Source of the DNA: Leuctra nigra
Lineage: Eukaryota > Arthropoda > Insecta > Plecoptera > Leuctridae
Direction: 5' to 3'
DNA length: 64,000 nucleotides
Assembly (NCBI GenBank): GCA_934045905.1
Contig: OW203770.1
Coordinates: 3,286,001 to 3,350,000 of the forward strand
Shown: one piece after another, positions 9,019-20,938 of the stretch
Position numbering within the stretch: the stretch's first letter is position 1
Layout: each line of letters starts with the position of its first letter
Translations under genes and position numbers: made by a program
Notes under the pieces: model-generated
Told to the model about the DNA's origin: nothing
The model's input: the letters and a program-made list of their open reading frames with translations, nothing else
The model's database searches: none

Positions 9019-11507
9019 CCGCACATTGTGTCGCAGATAACTCGCAACCGCAAACGCTGAGACTAAATATCACGGATTTCAAGGTCACGCTATCGAAGTT
9101 CAACTCCGCCTGGGATTGGGAAGATTACCATATCCAGAGGATCAACGTCGCTCAGATAACCATCCATCCCTATTACAGAGGACATGTAAGGTCATTCGAG
9201 TATGACATTGCGGTCATGAGACTGGCCAGTGCGGTCGCCATCACTGACTCGGTGGAGGTCGCTTTAATAGACTTCCATAACAGTCTGACGGATGTTCAAG
9301 AGACGAACGGAAGCCGTGGTTGGGTGAGTAAAAGTCTTAAACTACAACAGTAGGAAAACGAAGAACTGGAATACCGCAAACGACCTGTGGATTGGACTTT
9401 TATTGAAAAGCAGTATTTTGCAAGCCCCTTTGTAAGCTCAACCCAAGAGAAGGTTCAGCATAACAATGGGTTATGGTGCCACGCAGGTGAAGGACGGCAA
9501 AATAAAATAACCCTTTTCCAATGCACACATCGGGTGCTTAATTGACCAAATAATTGATAGTATCAGGGGTACAGGAGTTAAGTGGGGGAGACGTTCAAGT
9601 GATGACGCAAAATGTAGAGAAGAAGAATGAAGTAAGTGAAGAGCAGAAAGGAAATTATGCGAAATTATAGGCATCAGTTCCATTTGAAGTCGAATCTTTG
9701 TTCTTTTTAACACATTGTAAGAAGCTGATGTAAAAAGAATATCAAACGATTAATCACAAATCAGTCTCTAAAAATTTACAAAAACTATATACCTACTGTT
9801 TTAAAATGAGACATTCTTTTAAATTAAAAAAAAAAAATGTTTAATCCCAATTTCCTAACGCCACTTATTGTACAATATGTTGAAGTATGTCCACGAATAC
9901 ATAATTGACACATAAACTCTTCCTTCACAAGGTTGCCGGATGGGGACGGACTGAGGACGAAATGCGGAGCCAGTTCTTAAGGTCTATCGAGCTGCCCTAC
10001 GTCGACCCCATCTACTGCTACGACTCGCTGACCTCCGACCTGCGCCGCTTCGTCACTAACGACAAGTTCTGCGCAGGCTTCGTCAACAGGAGCCGCAGCG
10101 TTTGCGAGGGAGATTCGGGAGGCGGGCTGATGTTCCTGCATCGTCTGAGCAACAAGTACTACCTGCGGGGCGTGGTCAGCGTCGCCTTCAAACCGCCCGG
10201 ACATCCAGCCAGTGTAATATGCTACGACCAGCACTACACGGCGTTCACCAGAGTCAACGACCAGAAGACTCTGAACTGGCTCAAGACGCTGCTCCCGACT
10301 CGTGAGTAACATTCATGCACTAAACCAATACGAAATCAACAGTGCGAATAGTAGGTACAGTACCATCTTTACCGGTCACATTAATACACGACATGTAAGG
10401 AGAGAGTAACTCAGTGTAGAAATATTATTTTCTTCCGGCGCTGTGAAGCGATAATGTTTGTGCTGTGTGACCTTCTTAGTACTGATATTCCCACTTCTCT
10501 GAGCACTTGAGTGAGTTTGTTTTGACCTCTGCTTGCAGTGTCCACGCGACTGACTACGCATGCGCCTGCCACGTCTACTCCCGCGCCTGCGCTCTGCCCG
10601 GCATTCCCCAGCTCCGACTCACAACATGTCACTGCATGTCGCCTGAACAACCAGGCAGTGAGCTGCGCAGAGCCCGCGCGCATCAACACTGTGGTTGTCA
10701 TCAGCTGTCGTCATGGTTACGTGTCCAATGACTCAGAAACAAGTTGGACAGCGAAGTGTACGCGAAGAGGAGACTGGACACGGCCAAAACATTATTGCCT
10801 ACCGACTCAAGGTAAAGTAGAAGTCAGAAGTCAATAATGGTTTAGTCACTTCAACTGCGAGTAGTCAAGGGTGTTCATAGATTTAGAATGAAGAATTACT
10901 GGATTAATTATCCAGTGATAACTCTAAGTTTGTTTTTTATCTAATCATATTTAAAATTTAAAATAATTTCGTCAACCATTTCGTCTCCAATCGATTCCAA
11001 AAATGTGCCTGCAACAAGCGCCAAATCGCACCACTTTAACAGCTGAGAATAGTACGTCAAGAAATCGAGTGCGTCAATCATATCATCTCTAGATTGTGAT
11101 TCGTTCTTTTAGATAATATGCAATGTTACTGAAATTGCTAATAAATACTAACAAAATATGCACCATTCGTTTAAAACAGAATTGCCATAAGCTCCTCTAT
11201 GAATACAGTGACGTCCCTTCTAAATGGTGTTGTATGTCGCGCATGCGCAGTTCTTGATGGTTGTTATGTGTGTTAAGGTCCAGTGAGATGTGCCGCCATC
11301 TTGGAGGATGCTGGAACGAGTTCGTTAACCTGCACATCTGGCGGTGTTCTTGTCAACTGTGCTCAACCAATGGCTGTCGGCACAACATCTGCGTTAACAT
11401 GCAACAAGGAACATCACATAGCAGGAAGCAACGCCACTGTTCAGGCAGCCACTTGTTATCGAGACGGCACTTGGAGCAGCCTGTTGCAGTGTGTGTCAGG
11501 TAACTAA
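9019..11507 (+). CDS. Secreted chymotrypsin-fold serine protease with two CCP domains (5' part not found)
   Basis: Four exons: 9019-9323, 9932-10301, 10539-10811 and 11278-11499 (or running to a stop at 11505-11507). Every junction has AG/GT sites and keeps frame. The first exon gives AAHC (catalytic His) and DIAVM (catalytic Asp, codon at 9204). The second gives VAGWGR and CEGDSGGG (catalytic Ser, codon at 10115), so the triad is complete. The residue six before the Ser is Ser, not Asp, so trypsin specificity is not predicted. A Ser/Thr/Pro-rich linker leads into two CCP modules. The order protease-then-CCP differs from insect ModSP, where CCP precedes the protease, but the C-terminal YTAFTRV style is similar. 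The exon with the activation site and first barrel strands, expected between 6387 and 9019, was not found. It is therefore partial or damaged, or its exon 2 lies elsewhere. Confidence 0.8.
9324..9931 (+). other. Intron of the protease gene, phase 0
   Basis: GTGAGT donor and TTCCTTCACAAG acceptor. It splits the protease domain just before VAGWGR. The homologous intron occurs at 17379-18168 in the next gene, with the same phase. No other element seen inside. Confidence 0.7.
10539..10811 (+). CDS. CCP (Sushi) exon 1 with Ser/Thr/Pro linker
   Basis: A phase 1-1 exon between TGCTTGCAG and GTAAAG. It begins with a mucin-like linker (TTHAPATSTPAPA), then CPAFP, CRLNN, SCAEP, SCRHGY, KCTRRGDWTRP and HYC. 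This is the CCP pattern of paired cysteines, a GY turn and a GxW before the last Cys. Six cysteines are present, two more than the minimal four. It is likely a protein- or surface-recognition module attached to the protease. Confidence 0.7.
10915..11046. mobile_element. Fragment of TTAAGGTG-type MITE in an intron
   Basis: Matches the right-hand third of the family (GATAACTCTAAGTTTG, TTTCGTCTCCAATCG, CTGCAACAAGCGC, then a TTAA-like CTTTAA). It lies in the intron between the two CCP exons. Confidence 0.5.
11278..11507 (+). CDS. CCP (Sushi) exon 2, possibly terminal
   Basis: Acceptor TGTGTTAAG at 11277. The frame gives VRCAAI, LTCTSGG, VNCAQP, LTCNKEH, ATCYRDGTW and LLQCVSG: again Cys pairs, DGTW and a closing Cys. 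A GTAACT donor follows 11499 in phase 1. If it is not used, translation stops at 11505-11507 after CVSGN. Phase also permits splicing to 15405, so a single protease-CCP-CCP-protease-homolog protein cannot be excluded. Confidence 0.65.
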
Positions 11508-12310
11508 CTATTACTTCTATCCATTCGAGAATATAGGGAACACGACTGCACTCTAGTGGTTATTGTAGGATAACAGGGGCTCATATTGATAAAAATGTTT
11601 GCTTTAGTTGTTTGTAATGGCTACAAAAGAATATGTATAACTAAATTTAAATTCCAATTCTTTCTCCTTTTTCACTGTAGCTTGTAAACGCGAACTGTAA
11701 AAATAAATAAGTGAATCTGTAGACTGACAGCAGCCATCTTGCCAGAAGTGGCTCCATCTTGTATCGCTTATTTGCGGGAATACTAAAGTAGAAATGAACA
11801 ATTTCACAAACCGCAGTTGTCGAAATCTTTAACAAGATCGTTGAGCAGGTTTTTAAAGCGCGGCGTTTTCCATGCTAAATTATTTCAAAGAATTATACGT
11901 CATGACAAGCCGTTTGTTAACAGAGATTTGGGAAACAAGTTTTGATTTAAAAATGATTTTCCGTATCATTCATATTTGATAAGTAGAGGTCGGTGAAGAC
12001 AAATACCAATAATAATATTATTTTTAATTTTGAAAAGTGGACAAGGAGTTCCACTTCTCAACAGACGGGTGGCTTCTCGGTATTCGCTCTGGTAGGTTTT
12101 TGTGAAGACTTCGGTTTTCACCTGAAGATGGCAGCGCCAACACTGCCGAAACGCAGTGTGATGTTTCAGGGACAACATCACAAAACCCTGCTAGAGAATG
12201 ACGATAGCTCTCAGACCCTCAGTCAGCTCAGTTCCACTTCTCTTGGTCTAAAATGTGTTTTACTGCGAAGTCGTGTTGAAGTGACCTTGAGCTCTCCTAG
12301 TGCGTGAGCA
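11508..12310. other. Unassigned intergenic or intronic DNA
   Basis: No exon or element recognised between the last CCP exon and the pentanucleotide repeat. Confidence 0.4.
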
Positions 12311-12468
12311 AGCCAAGTCAAGTCAAGTCAAGTCAAGTCAAGTCAAGTCAAGTCAAGTCAAGTCAAGTCAAGTCAAGTCAAGTCAAGCCAAGTCAAGTCA
12401 AGTCAAGTCAAGTCAAGTCAAGTCAAGTCAAGTCAAGTCAAGTCAAGTCAAGTCAAGTCAAGTCAAGT
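12311..12468. repeat. (AAGTC)n microsatellite
   Basis: About 31 nearly perfect copies of a 5-bp unit, with one AAGCC variant. Any open frame across it reads only low-complexity SQVKS repeats and is not a gene. Confidence 0.95.
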
Positions 12469-13187
12469 GGCTCCTCATCAAGACAATGGAATAATTCCAT
12501 GTCAAATCAACCGAAAAGTGGACAAAATATTCACAAACTTCCACAAATTTGATGAAACTCTATGAGGGTTTCTAGGCTTCATACCAATACTTTGCACTGT
12601 GAAAAATGCATTGTTAAATTTAGTACTAAAGTATCTTTAGCGCAGCTGCACATGTGGTAAAAGTAACACTACATTAATAGTACATTGAATACAGTTGGCA
12701 CGGCAGAGAGATGTAATATATAGATACACTAACCTAACACTATGGCAGAGGTATTCTCACTCCACCAATACACGTGAAGCCTTCTCTGCATCAGATCATT
12801 GGCAGATGTTATCTACAGTCAGCGCATATATCAGCTACTAGTGGTAACAATATGAACTAACTAATATGAACTAATATAAACTATTACATTTACCCATTGA
12901 GCCGTCGTTGCATTTTCTGTTGCCAATTACAAGCTTTGGCACGATTTTCGAACGAATTGAGAGTTGGTCCAATTACCTTTCAGGAAAAATTGAATTTATA
13001 ACATTTTAAAATAAATGTCACAATTTGCATGACTGCACGACAGGCTGCATGACAGGCAGAGCAAAAAGTGGCACACAAGTTCAGGGCCATTCCATCAGTC
13101 TTTACTCCACCCCAAAGGCAAAGACCACTACCAATTTAAAAATAAACTATTAACTTCATGCCATCTCCCCCCTTACTGAAGATGACA
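12469..13187. other. AT-rich DNA without recognised feature
   Basis: No exon, repeat family or structured element identified. Confidence 0.4.
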
Positions 13188-14712
13188 TCCCCATAAAAAA
13201 CACTTCGTGTAAAAATAACAGCCAAGCCAAGTCTCTTCAACTAAAAAAAAATATGAAATCTAAAAATTCTGCACTGAAAAGTAGTGATATCAAAAAATGA
13301 GCCAAGTAAAAACTTTATTTGAAAATCAAAAAATACTTGGCGCATCGTGTATATAAATAGCTTGGAAGTATATGCCAATTATAAAATATACATCAAATAT
13401 ACATACATATACATAGTATACCTATAATGCCCTAAAAAAACGATGCGCCAAGTATTTTTTGATTTTCAAATAAAGTTTTTACTTGGCTCATTTTTTGATA
13501 TCACTACTTTTCAGTGCAGAATTTTTAGATTTCATATTTTTTTTTTAGTTGAAGAGACTTGGCTTGGCTGTTATTTTTACACAAAGTGTTTTTTATGGGG
13601 ATTTCACTCCTTTTTTTAGTTTATTCTTACAACTTGTGACAATCGAATCAACAATTACTAAATCCTTTTAAAAAATCACCCTTTACAATTTGGTTATTCT
13701 CATGAAGAATAGCAAAGGTTTCATTCCAATCGGTCAACCCAGTTCCGTGATATGGCAACACTTCGGGTTTCAAAATGGCTGCTGAACTTTCTGCACTGCC
13801 ACATAGAATTTATAACTATCAATGATGTGCATCATTTTAAGCATTCTGAATATGTATTTATTGTATAGGTGGGGATTACAATAATTTATAAATTTGAATG
13901 ACTTCATTTCCGGTCTCATAAATAGGAAAATTCTAGTTTGACTGCTCCCATTCCATAGAGATGGCCTTCAAAATCGTTTGGCGCTAGTTTCATATCGATC
14001 TGTCAACCAGTTTTCGAGATATGGGGTTTCTTCCGGTTTCAAAATGGCTGCTGAAATCACTGACCCCTTGTATTATAATTTAAACATGATTACATTTTAT
14101 TATAAGCTGTCTCTAATAGTATATTTATTGCATCAAAATGTAAATATGTGAGATTTTAAAAATGTGTCACGTCATTTCCGGTTTCGGTATGCGAAACTGC
14201 AAATATTATTGATGATAATACATAAAGTTGACCGTCTTAATTGTTTGGCGCTGGTTTCGTTCAAATCTATTTAGCCGTTATTGAGATATGATGTCACTTC
14301 CGGTTTCAAAATGGCGGCTTCCGGTTGTTTTAATAACAAGTCAAATGAGATATCAAAAGTACATACGTTACATAAATATCAAAATAATCGAATCAAATTT
14401 GTTGCCGAAATGCCAATCGATGTATTTCAAATTTCATGACGTCATTTCCGGTTTCGTTAACATAAATTTTAGTCTGTTGCTATTGATAATCCATATAGTT
14501 GACCGTCCGAATCGTTTGGCGCTATTTTAGTTCCAATCGGTCCAGCCGTTGTTGAGATATGATGTCACTTCCGGTTTAAAAATGGCGGCACAAAAAAAGT
14601 CACGGCGGCAAGGGCAAATCAGACGCCAAAAGTGCACACGTGGTAAAATTTTGAGATCGATCGATTCAGCCGTTTAGGCTGTGGCCTGTTTACCGGATTT
14701 GAATTCCAGGAG

Positions 14713-14755
<43 letters not shown>

Positions 14756-15027
14756 AGATTAAAACCGCCCTAAAACACGGTTTTCACGGCCCTCTAGCTC
14801 GCAAAGGCCGTAACCTATTGTTCCCAAATTTGGTATATGTTGTAGGGTGGGCCATAGCTCGAAATTAAGATATTTCGCAACAATGTGAGATTTCTCAATT
14901 TTGAGATCCAGTAGGCCGAAAATGCCACTTTGATGCTTACAGTAAAAGTGGGTTTGCTCCAGCCTTTATATGAGAGTGTGCGCGCGCCGTACGACTTGGC
15001 TGGCGCGGAGCGACCGCTCCACTAGAT
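13188..15027 (+). mobile_element. Composite foldback/hairpin-end element, copy A
   Basis: Begins TCCCCATAAAAAACAC. Two inverted arms (about 13188-13342 and 13440-13608), each carrying GATGCGCCAAG, GATATCACTA and GAGACTTGGCT blocks, flank a 95-bp spacer. Then come several diverged units with CACTTCCGGTTT and AAAATGGCGGC, an (ACT)n tract at 14712-14755, and a conserved 260-bp tail. The tail ends in the hairpin GGAGCGACCGCTCC plus ACTAG (CTAG 15022-15025). No open frame for a transposase, so non-autonomous. Confidence 0.75.
14712..14755. repeat. (ACT)n microsatellite
   Basis: About 14-15 perfect ACT units within composite element copy A; absent from sister copies. Confidence 0.9.
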
Positions 15028-15077
15028 TTGTTTTGCTTTCGTCTTCTTTCGTCTTACAAGTGAGACAGTACAGACCC

Positions 15078-15129
15078 ATGTGGACTTGGTTGCTCCTTGG
15101 AATAGCCTGTCCACAAGAAGGAACAGCCG
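15078..15129 (+). other. Signal-peptide exon of the protease homolog gene
   Basis: ATG to GCCG|GTAAAC, 52 nt, ending in phase 1 like the array units at 2071-6386. It starts only 50 bp after the hairpin end of composite element A, so the promoter probably lies in or just after that element. It is single-copy here, unlike the array exon. Confidence 0.6.
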
Positions 15130-18100
15130 GTAAACTCAAGTAGGCAGTGAAATCATCATTGTTTTAGAGTACGTATGTCATTGTTGAAATCAGTTTCTTC
15201 ATTGTTGTCTAAAGGAAAGTTGGTGGAATTTAAAGTAAAGTTACACTGTAATTATTATAATTAAACTATTAAAACAATAAATATTAGTCAAGATAATGTA
15301 GAATTCTTCGTTCTTCGTATTCTTCGAATTCTCCGGCCCAGCATTCAATCAGTGAAAACACATTTCATTTCAATGCATTCACACATCCTGTCTTGTTGTT
15401 TTAGAGTGTGGAAGGAGAGAGGCCAGGCAGGTGACTGTTGCTGGCGAGACTGTGACGTCAGACCAGCCCTGGCGCATCAACATCTACAGGAGATATAGTC
15501 CTACAGGCAGTTGGGGTTACTGGACTACAGGAACTCTGATCTCACCAACACACGTGGTCACCTGTAAGTACACAGCAACACGATAACACACACTAGAACA
15601 AGATTATCATTCAATGCCAATGATGTCACAGAATATCTGGAATATTTTCACTCTCAAGGTCGGAGTTAACATTTAATTAGGTAGTCTTATTATAGGATAT
15701 TTGTCTGTATTATTGCACACTAGCTGAGTCCAATTCTCTGATCGCCTGTTAATCTAGCAAATTAAAATACATAATTCTAGAATATACTTAGGGCCGGTCT
15801 CTCTATGCCTTGCTAACTTTTAAACAGTCAATTAGGACGATATTGGCATGGCAACAACCAATGACATTCCTAGAATGACCACTAACTAACTGTTAAGAGC
15901 TAATTGAGACTTAAGCAGAGTATTGAAAGACCGGGCCATAATATTTTATTGATACCATCAATTAGACCAACGTTTATTTATTTAACAAACCGATTAAGGG
16001 CCGGTCTTTCTATGCCTTGCTAACTTTTAAACAGTCAATTAGGACGATATTGGCATGGCAACAACCAATGACAATCCTCGAATGACCAATAAAAACCTAA
16101 CCAATGGTTTAGCAGACTATTGAAATACCGGCCCTAAGAGGTAGCTGTTTAATTACAATTTATTTCCAATATTTTGACTATTTCTGCTTTAAACAAAGAT
16201 TCGAATGCAGTTTTATATGCGTTATTCAACACTAGGTAAAGTCCAATCCACACTCGCAACATCTGGCTGATCAACTTGGTTCTGCGCATGCGCAGTGTAA
16301 CATTGTCTTGAGCAAAGTAACACTGCGCATGAGCAGAACCAAGTTGATCAGCCACAAGTTGCGAGTGTAGAGTTCGTTCACGTTTAGAATATCAAGGTCG
16401 TGTAGATACTGCTGTAGTCAAATGAACAATTGTACTCCTACACATGTAAATATCAATATAATAATATTTTAATACGACTGTAGATAAAAATAAATCAATA
16501 TTATTGAATGTTTTTAACATTTTCTACTATTAAAAATGGTGTATTTCACTTAATTTGTGCAATTTCAATAACACAAAGAAGAAAGTCTTGCCATTGACAG
16601 GGCAGTGTTCAAGTGACTGACCAATGAACGACGTGATCAACTAAAACGTCAGAAATATTCTTATCGTAAACATGCGTGAACGAACTTTATATTACATTGT
16701 TGAAATGACAGAGCTAACTAGATAATTAAAATGCGGTTTAATATTAGGAATAATTCTGTGTTCCAACTGGCCAACAAGAATAATACAAGTCATAGTCATA
16801 GAATGAAGAGAGAAATAGAAGTTGCTGTTTCTACACGACTTGGTTTTGATATCAAGGTCTATAGATCAGCTGCAAACACAGCGTCATGTTATTTGCAGGT
16901 TTCTTGTGTTTTACTTCTTCAACAAGCTCGTCTTCTGATAACAAATAATCTGATGTAATTGCAACTTGAAATAATATGAAATGACATTGATGTGATGGAT
17001 CACAATAATGTCTGGAACATGAAACCACTGCAAGAAATGTCGCCTGTTAGTGTTCACCATGCAGTGACGTCATCAAGGACATGTTTGTTTGTTTCAGATG
17101 CAAATTGGGTTACAGACAGCAACGGCATTGCGCGCGCAGCATCTGACTTTATACTCGTGGCTGGCGGACATCTGTATGACTATGACGTCACTGAGCCAGA
17201 CACGCAGGAGAGGAACGTGACGTCATTGCATCGTCACGAGCAGTTCGATAGGGACAGCAGAGTCCACGACATCGCAGTGCTTGTTGCGCATGCGCCGTTC
17301 ACATTCACACGGGCAGTGAGCAGCGCATGCGTGGACTGGACCGGTCTCCTGCAGCCAACACCAAGCCAACGTGTCCTTGTGAGTACAACAGCGCATGCGC
17401 ATGTCTGGAGAAGAAGAGAACAGTTAATTGAGCGAGCGTCACAACTCTTATGACACTTTCTCTGTGTGTGCTTTTTGTTTGTTTGGTTTGGTTTTTTGCC
17501 TGCACTGCCCAGGTCAAACCGCACAACCAATCTATCTGAAACTTTGCACACATACTAACGTAATCTAAGCGGTATCTGGGATCGTTTTTGAACGGGATCC
17601 TGTGATTGGTTCAAATTTTTAATTAATTAACTCTCGATTAGTTGATCCGATCAAATTGAAATTTTTGCAAAATCATTGCAACCAACATTGTCCCCAATCT
17701 TACAAAGTTTCAGCCAAATCCTCTTATTTGTTAAAATTTAACAATTTTATTGTTTTTTTTTACATTCAACTAGAACCGTTTGACCGATCAACTTAAAACT
17801 TTACATGGTCATTGGGGCCAACAGCTTAGTTTTTTTCTTCTTCAAATTTTCAGACTAATTATGTCGTTATTTTAAAAATATATTGCCATTTTAAGGGCAT
17901 TTTATTCTTTAATTCTGAAATATTTGCAAATATACTTATGCCAATAATTTCAACCTATTATATCAGTGCTATCTGATAGAGCAGAAACCTGCAAACGCAT
18001 ATCAAATCGCATACAATGCGAAGGCTCGCTCATCAACGCGTTACACAGAGCGTTTTCCTAGTATTTCAATTCTTATTTAAATACATCATGTAAATGCACG

Positions 18101-18495
18101 GCGCCTTGGTCGCCTGCCAGTGACTGTGTTGTTTCCACTACAGAGTGTGTGTTGTGTTTGTGTTGCAGACTTATGGTTATGGAGGCGGCGTGTTTCTCAC
18201 TCAGCCAGCCGCCATATTATCTCATGAGCAGTGTAGGACAGAGGCCGGGGAGGAGAGACGTCGCTACGTATCATCAGACGACATCTGCGCCAAGACAACT
18301 GACAACAACACTTGCTGGGACGTCTACGGCGCAGGACTGTTGATGGAGCGTGGCGATAGGTTCTATCTGCTCGGTGTGGGGAGAGCTCAACTGGCTTACA
18401 CTGACACTGATGGTTGTTGGAGGAATAGACTGTATTCATACACATCTCTGACGTCACATAGCAGCTGGCTGAGGCGACTCATTGACAAGCCATGA
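15078..18495 (+). CDS. Secreted serine protease homolog, catalytically dead (4 exons, 272 aa)
   Basis: Exons 15078-15129, 15405-15563, 17098-17378 and 18169-18495 join in frame into 272 codons plus TGA, with consensus AG/GT at every border. Exon 1 encodes a signal peptide (MWTWLLLGIACPQEGTA). Exon 2 starts ECGRRE and carries VTVAGE in place of IVGG, and DQPW. Across the next junction the His motif TAAHC is replaced by TYANW, so the catalytic His is Asn. DIAV keeps the Asp. In the last exon GDSGG is replaced by DVYGAG, so the Ser is Tyr. It is therefore a non-catalytic S1 homolog, a class known as cofactors or regulators of protease cascades in arthropods. That role is inferred. It lies 3.6 kb after the catalytic paralog, same strand, with the same phase-0 intron before TYGYG/VAGWG. 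Confidence 0.8.
15791..15937. mobile_element. GGGCCGGT MITE, copy 1
   Basis: About 147 bp with inverted ends GGGCCGGTC and GACCGGGCC. Its left half is nearly identical to the copy 60 bp downstream. It lies in an intron of the protease homolog. The target duplication is unclear. Confidence 0.55.
15998..16134. mobile_element. GGGCCGGT MITE, copy 2, with TAA duplication
   Basis: 137 bp, ends GGGCCGGTCTTTC / GAAATACCGGCCC, flanked by TAA at 15995-15997 and 16135-16137. A 3-bp TWA duplication is the habit of PIF/Harbinger elements. Confidence 0.65.
16250..16368. mobile_element. Short palindromic MITE (ACACTCGCAAC family)
   Basis: Arms ACACTCGCAAC...TGGCTGATCAACTTGG and their inverse flank a small centre with GCGCATGCGCAG. 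A related copy is at 31399-31503. It directly abuts the TA-flanked MITE at 16370. Confidence 0.6.
16370..16687. mobile_element. TA-flanked MITE (AGTTCGTTCACG ends), copy 1
   Basis: 318 bp with inverted ends AGTTCGTTCACG / CGTGAACGAACT and flanking TA dinucleotides, as in Tc1/mariner elements. In inverted order it matches 49142-49455, including CAGGGCAGTGTTCAAGTGAC. Confidence 0.7.
17427..18062 (-). repeat. CTAGGAAAACGCTC-family repeat in an intron
   Basis: The minus-strand head is at 18062 and the tail GACGCTCGCTCAA near 17427-17440. It contains TTTGCACACATACTAACGTA and the TGACCTGGGCAGTGC block of the family. It lies between exons 3 and 4 of the protease homolog, apparently without harming splice sites. 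Confidence 0.65.
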
Positions 18496-20067
18496 GCCAG
18501 TCAGTATTAAACAGCAACAACCTGCTGTGTGACGTCACTCTCACATCGCAGTGATTCACTTGTTAATTGTTTTAAGTTTAATAGTTTATATTAGAAAGGT
18601 TGACACCTGTTGCATAACTGTCATATTCAATTCTTACAACATTAAGCTATTTGTGTAAACTCAACCCTCTATCTGGTTAAATTTGTCTTATATTTCATTT
18701 ATTTTTATAATTATTCGATTGATTTTCTACAATAACGCATTTTTTTCAATACAACAACTTGGTACAACATAAATTATACAATATTATTTTTGAAGAATCT
18801 ATGTTAAAAATTAATTTGGCTTGTGAATGATTTGAAGTACAAAATGACATGAACATTTATTAATGTTTAATGCTTAGTATCAATAGAATATTAATATTTA
18901 TGTGCAAATATTTGCCATGTTCAAGATTGATTGCGAAAATTATTATATTTGTGTGTAGGTATTATCGCACATGGAATTATTATTTATGCATGAATGAAAT
19001 GGTATTGGAAGCAATGAAACACTCTGAGTTTCTGTCAATAAATAATGTTGTGTTATTTCATCTGCTTCATCCTCCATCACTATTGATGTATCCCAGTCAG
19101 ATATGAAGTCTATCTACCTCCATTATAGCATCGTCCCCCCAGTTCAAAAGACTGCACCATCTGCAAAAATGTGTTGTTAAGAAAAGGCGTTTTTATGTTT
19201 CAAAACCACCTAACAAATCAGAATAATTGTTAAATGGTGTCATTGTTATGTAATTAGTCGCATTAGATATAGATACGCATTACGTAGGTTAAAATAATTT
19301 TATTATTATAATTGGCAATTTTAATTAAAAACTCTGGTAAAATCTTTCTTAATTACAGCGTAATTGCAGATAGTGCAATATTGACTTACATTCTTCTCCA
19401 GTTTTATTTATTAAAAATGTATCGATGGTAAAATCTAGAAGCAATTCTGCGTTATTCGGAAATAGCGATGAATTGTATTTAGTTTGGACGCCAGGTTTAC
19501 AACACCCTCTGAAAATTGTAAATAAATTACAGATGATGCAGTGTTAAACTATTTAATAGTTGAACATTTCCTTTTAGCAGTACTACGTTATATGGTCTAT
19601 TGGATGACCAAATTATGAATATCAGATTTTGCATCGTTGGATATAGACAAGTCAAAACAAAGAAATTTATTTACAAAATATATACATATTTTTTTGAGAT
19701 AGTGGTCTTGAACTGGAGGGGGGAAATTCATATATCTATTTTATAAATTAGCAACAATGAAACAACAATAAAACAAGCTCTAATGATAAGTCCTGTATCT
19801 TCCTCCTCTATAAAGGAAGATCTCCATTCACGCAGTTATTGTGGTAATTTGTGGGTTTTGTTGAGTTGAAGCTCTTCATATTATTCTGTGATAATTCGAT
19901 CATCTTCATTCTACTTACTTTTGTACCTCGTACATTTGTCCTGTATTTCCTATGTTGTGTTCACAATGAGCATTGACGTTGTGAGTATTTTGTATTTGTC
20001 ATATCTATAGTGTTCCACAGATGAGCCCACGTGGCTTGTGGTGTTTTCTCTGTTTATATTATAACCA
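18496..20067. other. 3' flank of the protease homolog, no gene
   Basis: ATTAAA at about 18507 could be the poly(A) signal of the protease homolog; AATAAA also occurs near 19037. Otherwise AT-rich with no recognised element. Confidence 0.35.
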
Positions 20068-20220
20068 TAAAAAAAACCTCGGTTTAAAAAGGCAGCCAAG
20101 TATCTTCAACTAAGACAGATATGAAAGAAATCTAAAATTCAGCACTGAAAAGTAGTGAAATCATAAAATTAGCCAAGTCAAAACTGTTTAAAAATCAAAA
20201 AAATTACTTTGCGCCTTGTT
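20068..20220 (+). mobile_element. Solo left arm of the composite element
   Basis: Matches only the left inverted arm (CAGCCAAG, TCTTCAACTAA, GCACTGAAAAGTAGTGA, AGCCAAGTCAAAAC, TTGCGCC). The rest is absent. Confidence 0.5.
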
Positions 20221-20384
20221 TGCACATAATAAGGCTCCATCACATGGGATATGAATATTTCAGATGTCAAAACAAAATATCTGATCTTACTCGTCGTTTA
20301 TATTTATCTTTTAACTAAGCTCTGAATCTCACTACTTTAGACTCCCTGGCAGTTCGATGTTTGCCTCCATGATGTCTGATGATG

Positions 20385-20525
20385 ATGGTAACATACTAAT
20401 AGGCCACACCGCCTCCTTCCCACCGTCCATCTTCACCTATTCTTCATCATCATCATAATCATCCATCCTGTGCTATTAGCGTAGTTGCAGAACAGAGCGA
20501 CGTTAAACACGGTACAGAGATATCA
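20385..20525 (+). repeat. SINE body, second family
   Basis: CGCCTCCTTCCCACCGTC, repeated CATCAT runs and GTTGCAGAAC..GCGACGTTAAACAC match 44940-45047. The tRNA-like head is missing. Confidence 0.55.
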
Positions 20526-20938
20526 CCTGTTGCTTCATCGAGAGCCACGCGTTTCTGTACTCCCTGTGTATATTTGGAAAATCTCTAATTTTATTATTTT
20601 TCAATTACTTCTGGTTTTAGGTTCTAAAATGCTGAACTAAAAATTTAAAAGGAAAAATAATACATTTTTTTAATCAAATTTTAATGTAAAAAAAAAATTA
20701 TTTTTTTAACAATGATATCTCATATAATTTCTTCTTACCTCTATGATATAACATTTTTGACTCAGGACTTTAACGACTCCAATTCTGTCGCCATGTGAAA
20801 ACGATATTGTAGAACACCTTATGTACAAGTCATATTTTAGTAAAAGTCCGAAGCAGTTCGGAAAGCAACACTTCACTTTAGTTAGTTATCATTGTATTGA
20901 GTCTGTTGCTTTTCATTCACTGCATGTGTTGCCTCCAG

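Noticed and set aside
9977..10312. 111-codon frame on the minus strand
   Set aside because: It is the shadow of the GC-richer protease exon on the plus strand, which has the GDSGG motif.
12300..12552. Open frames reading repeated SSQVK
   Set aside because: They are translations of the AAGTC microsatellite and carry no other content.
16992..17097. In-frame ATG upstream of the third exon of the protease homolog
   Set aside because: It lies in the intron before a clear TTTGTTTCAG acceptor; the spliced model gives a full-length secreted protein.
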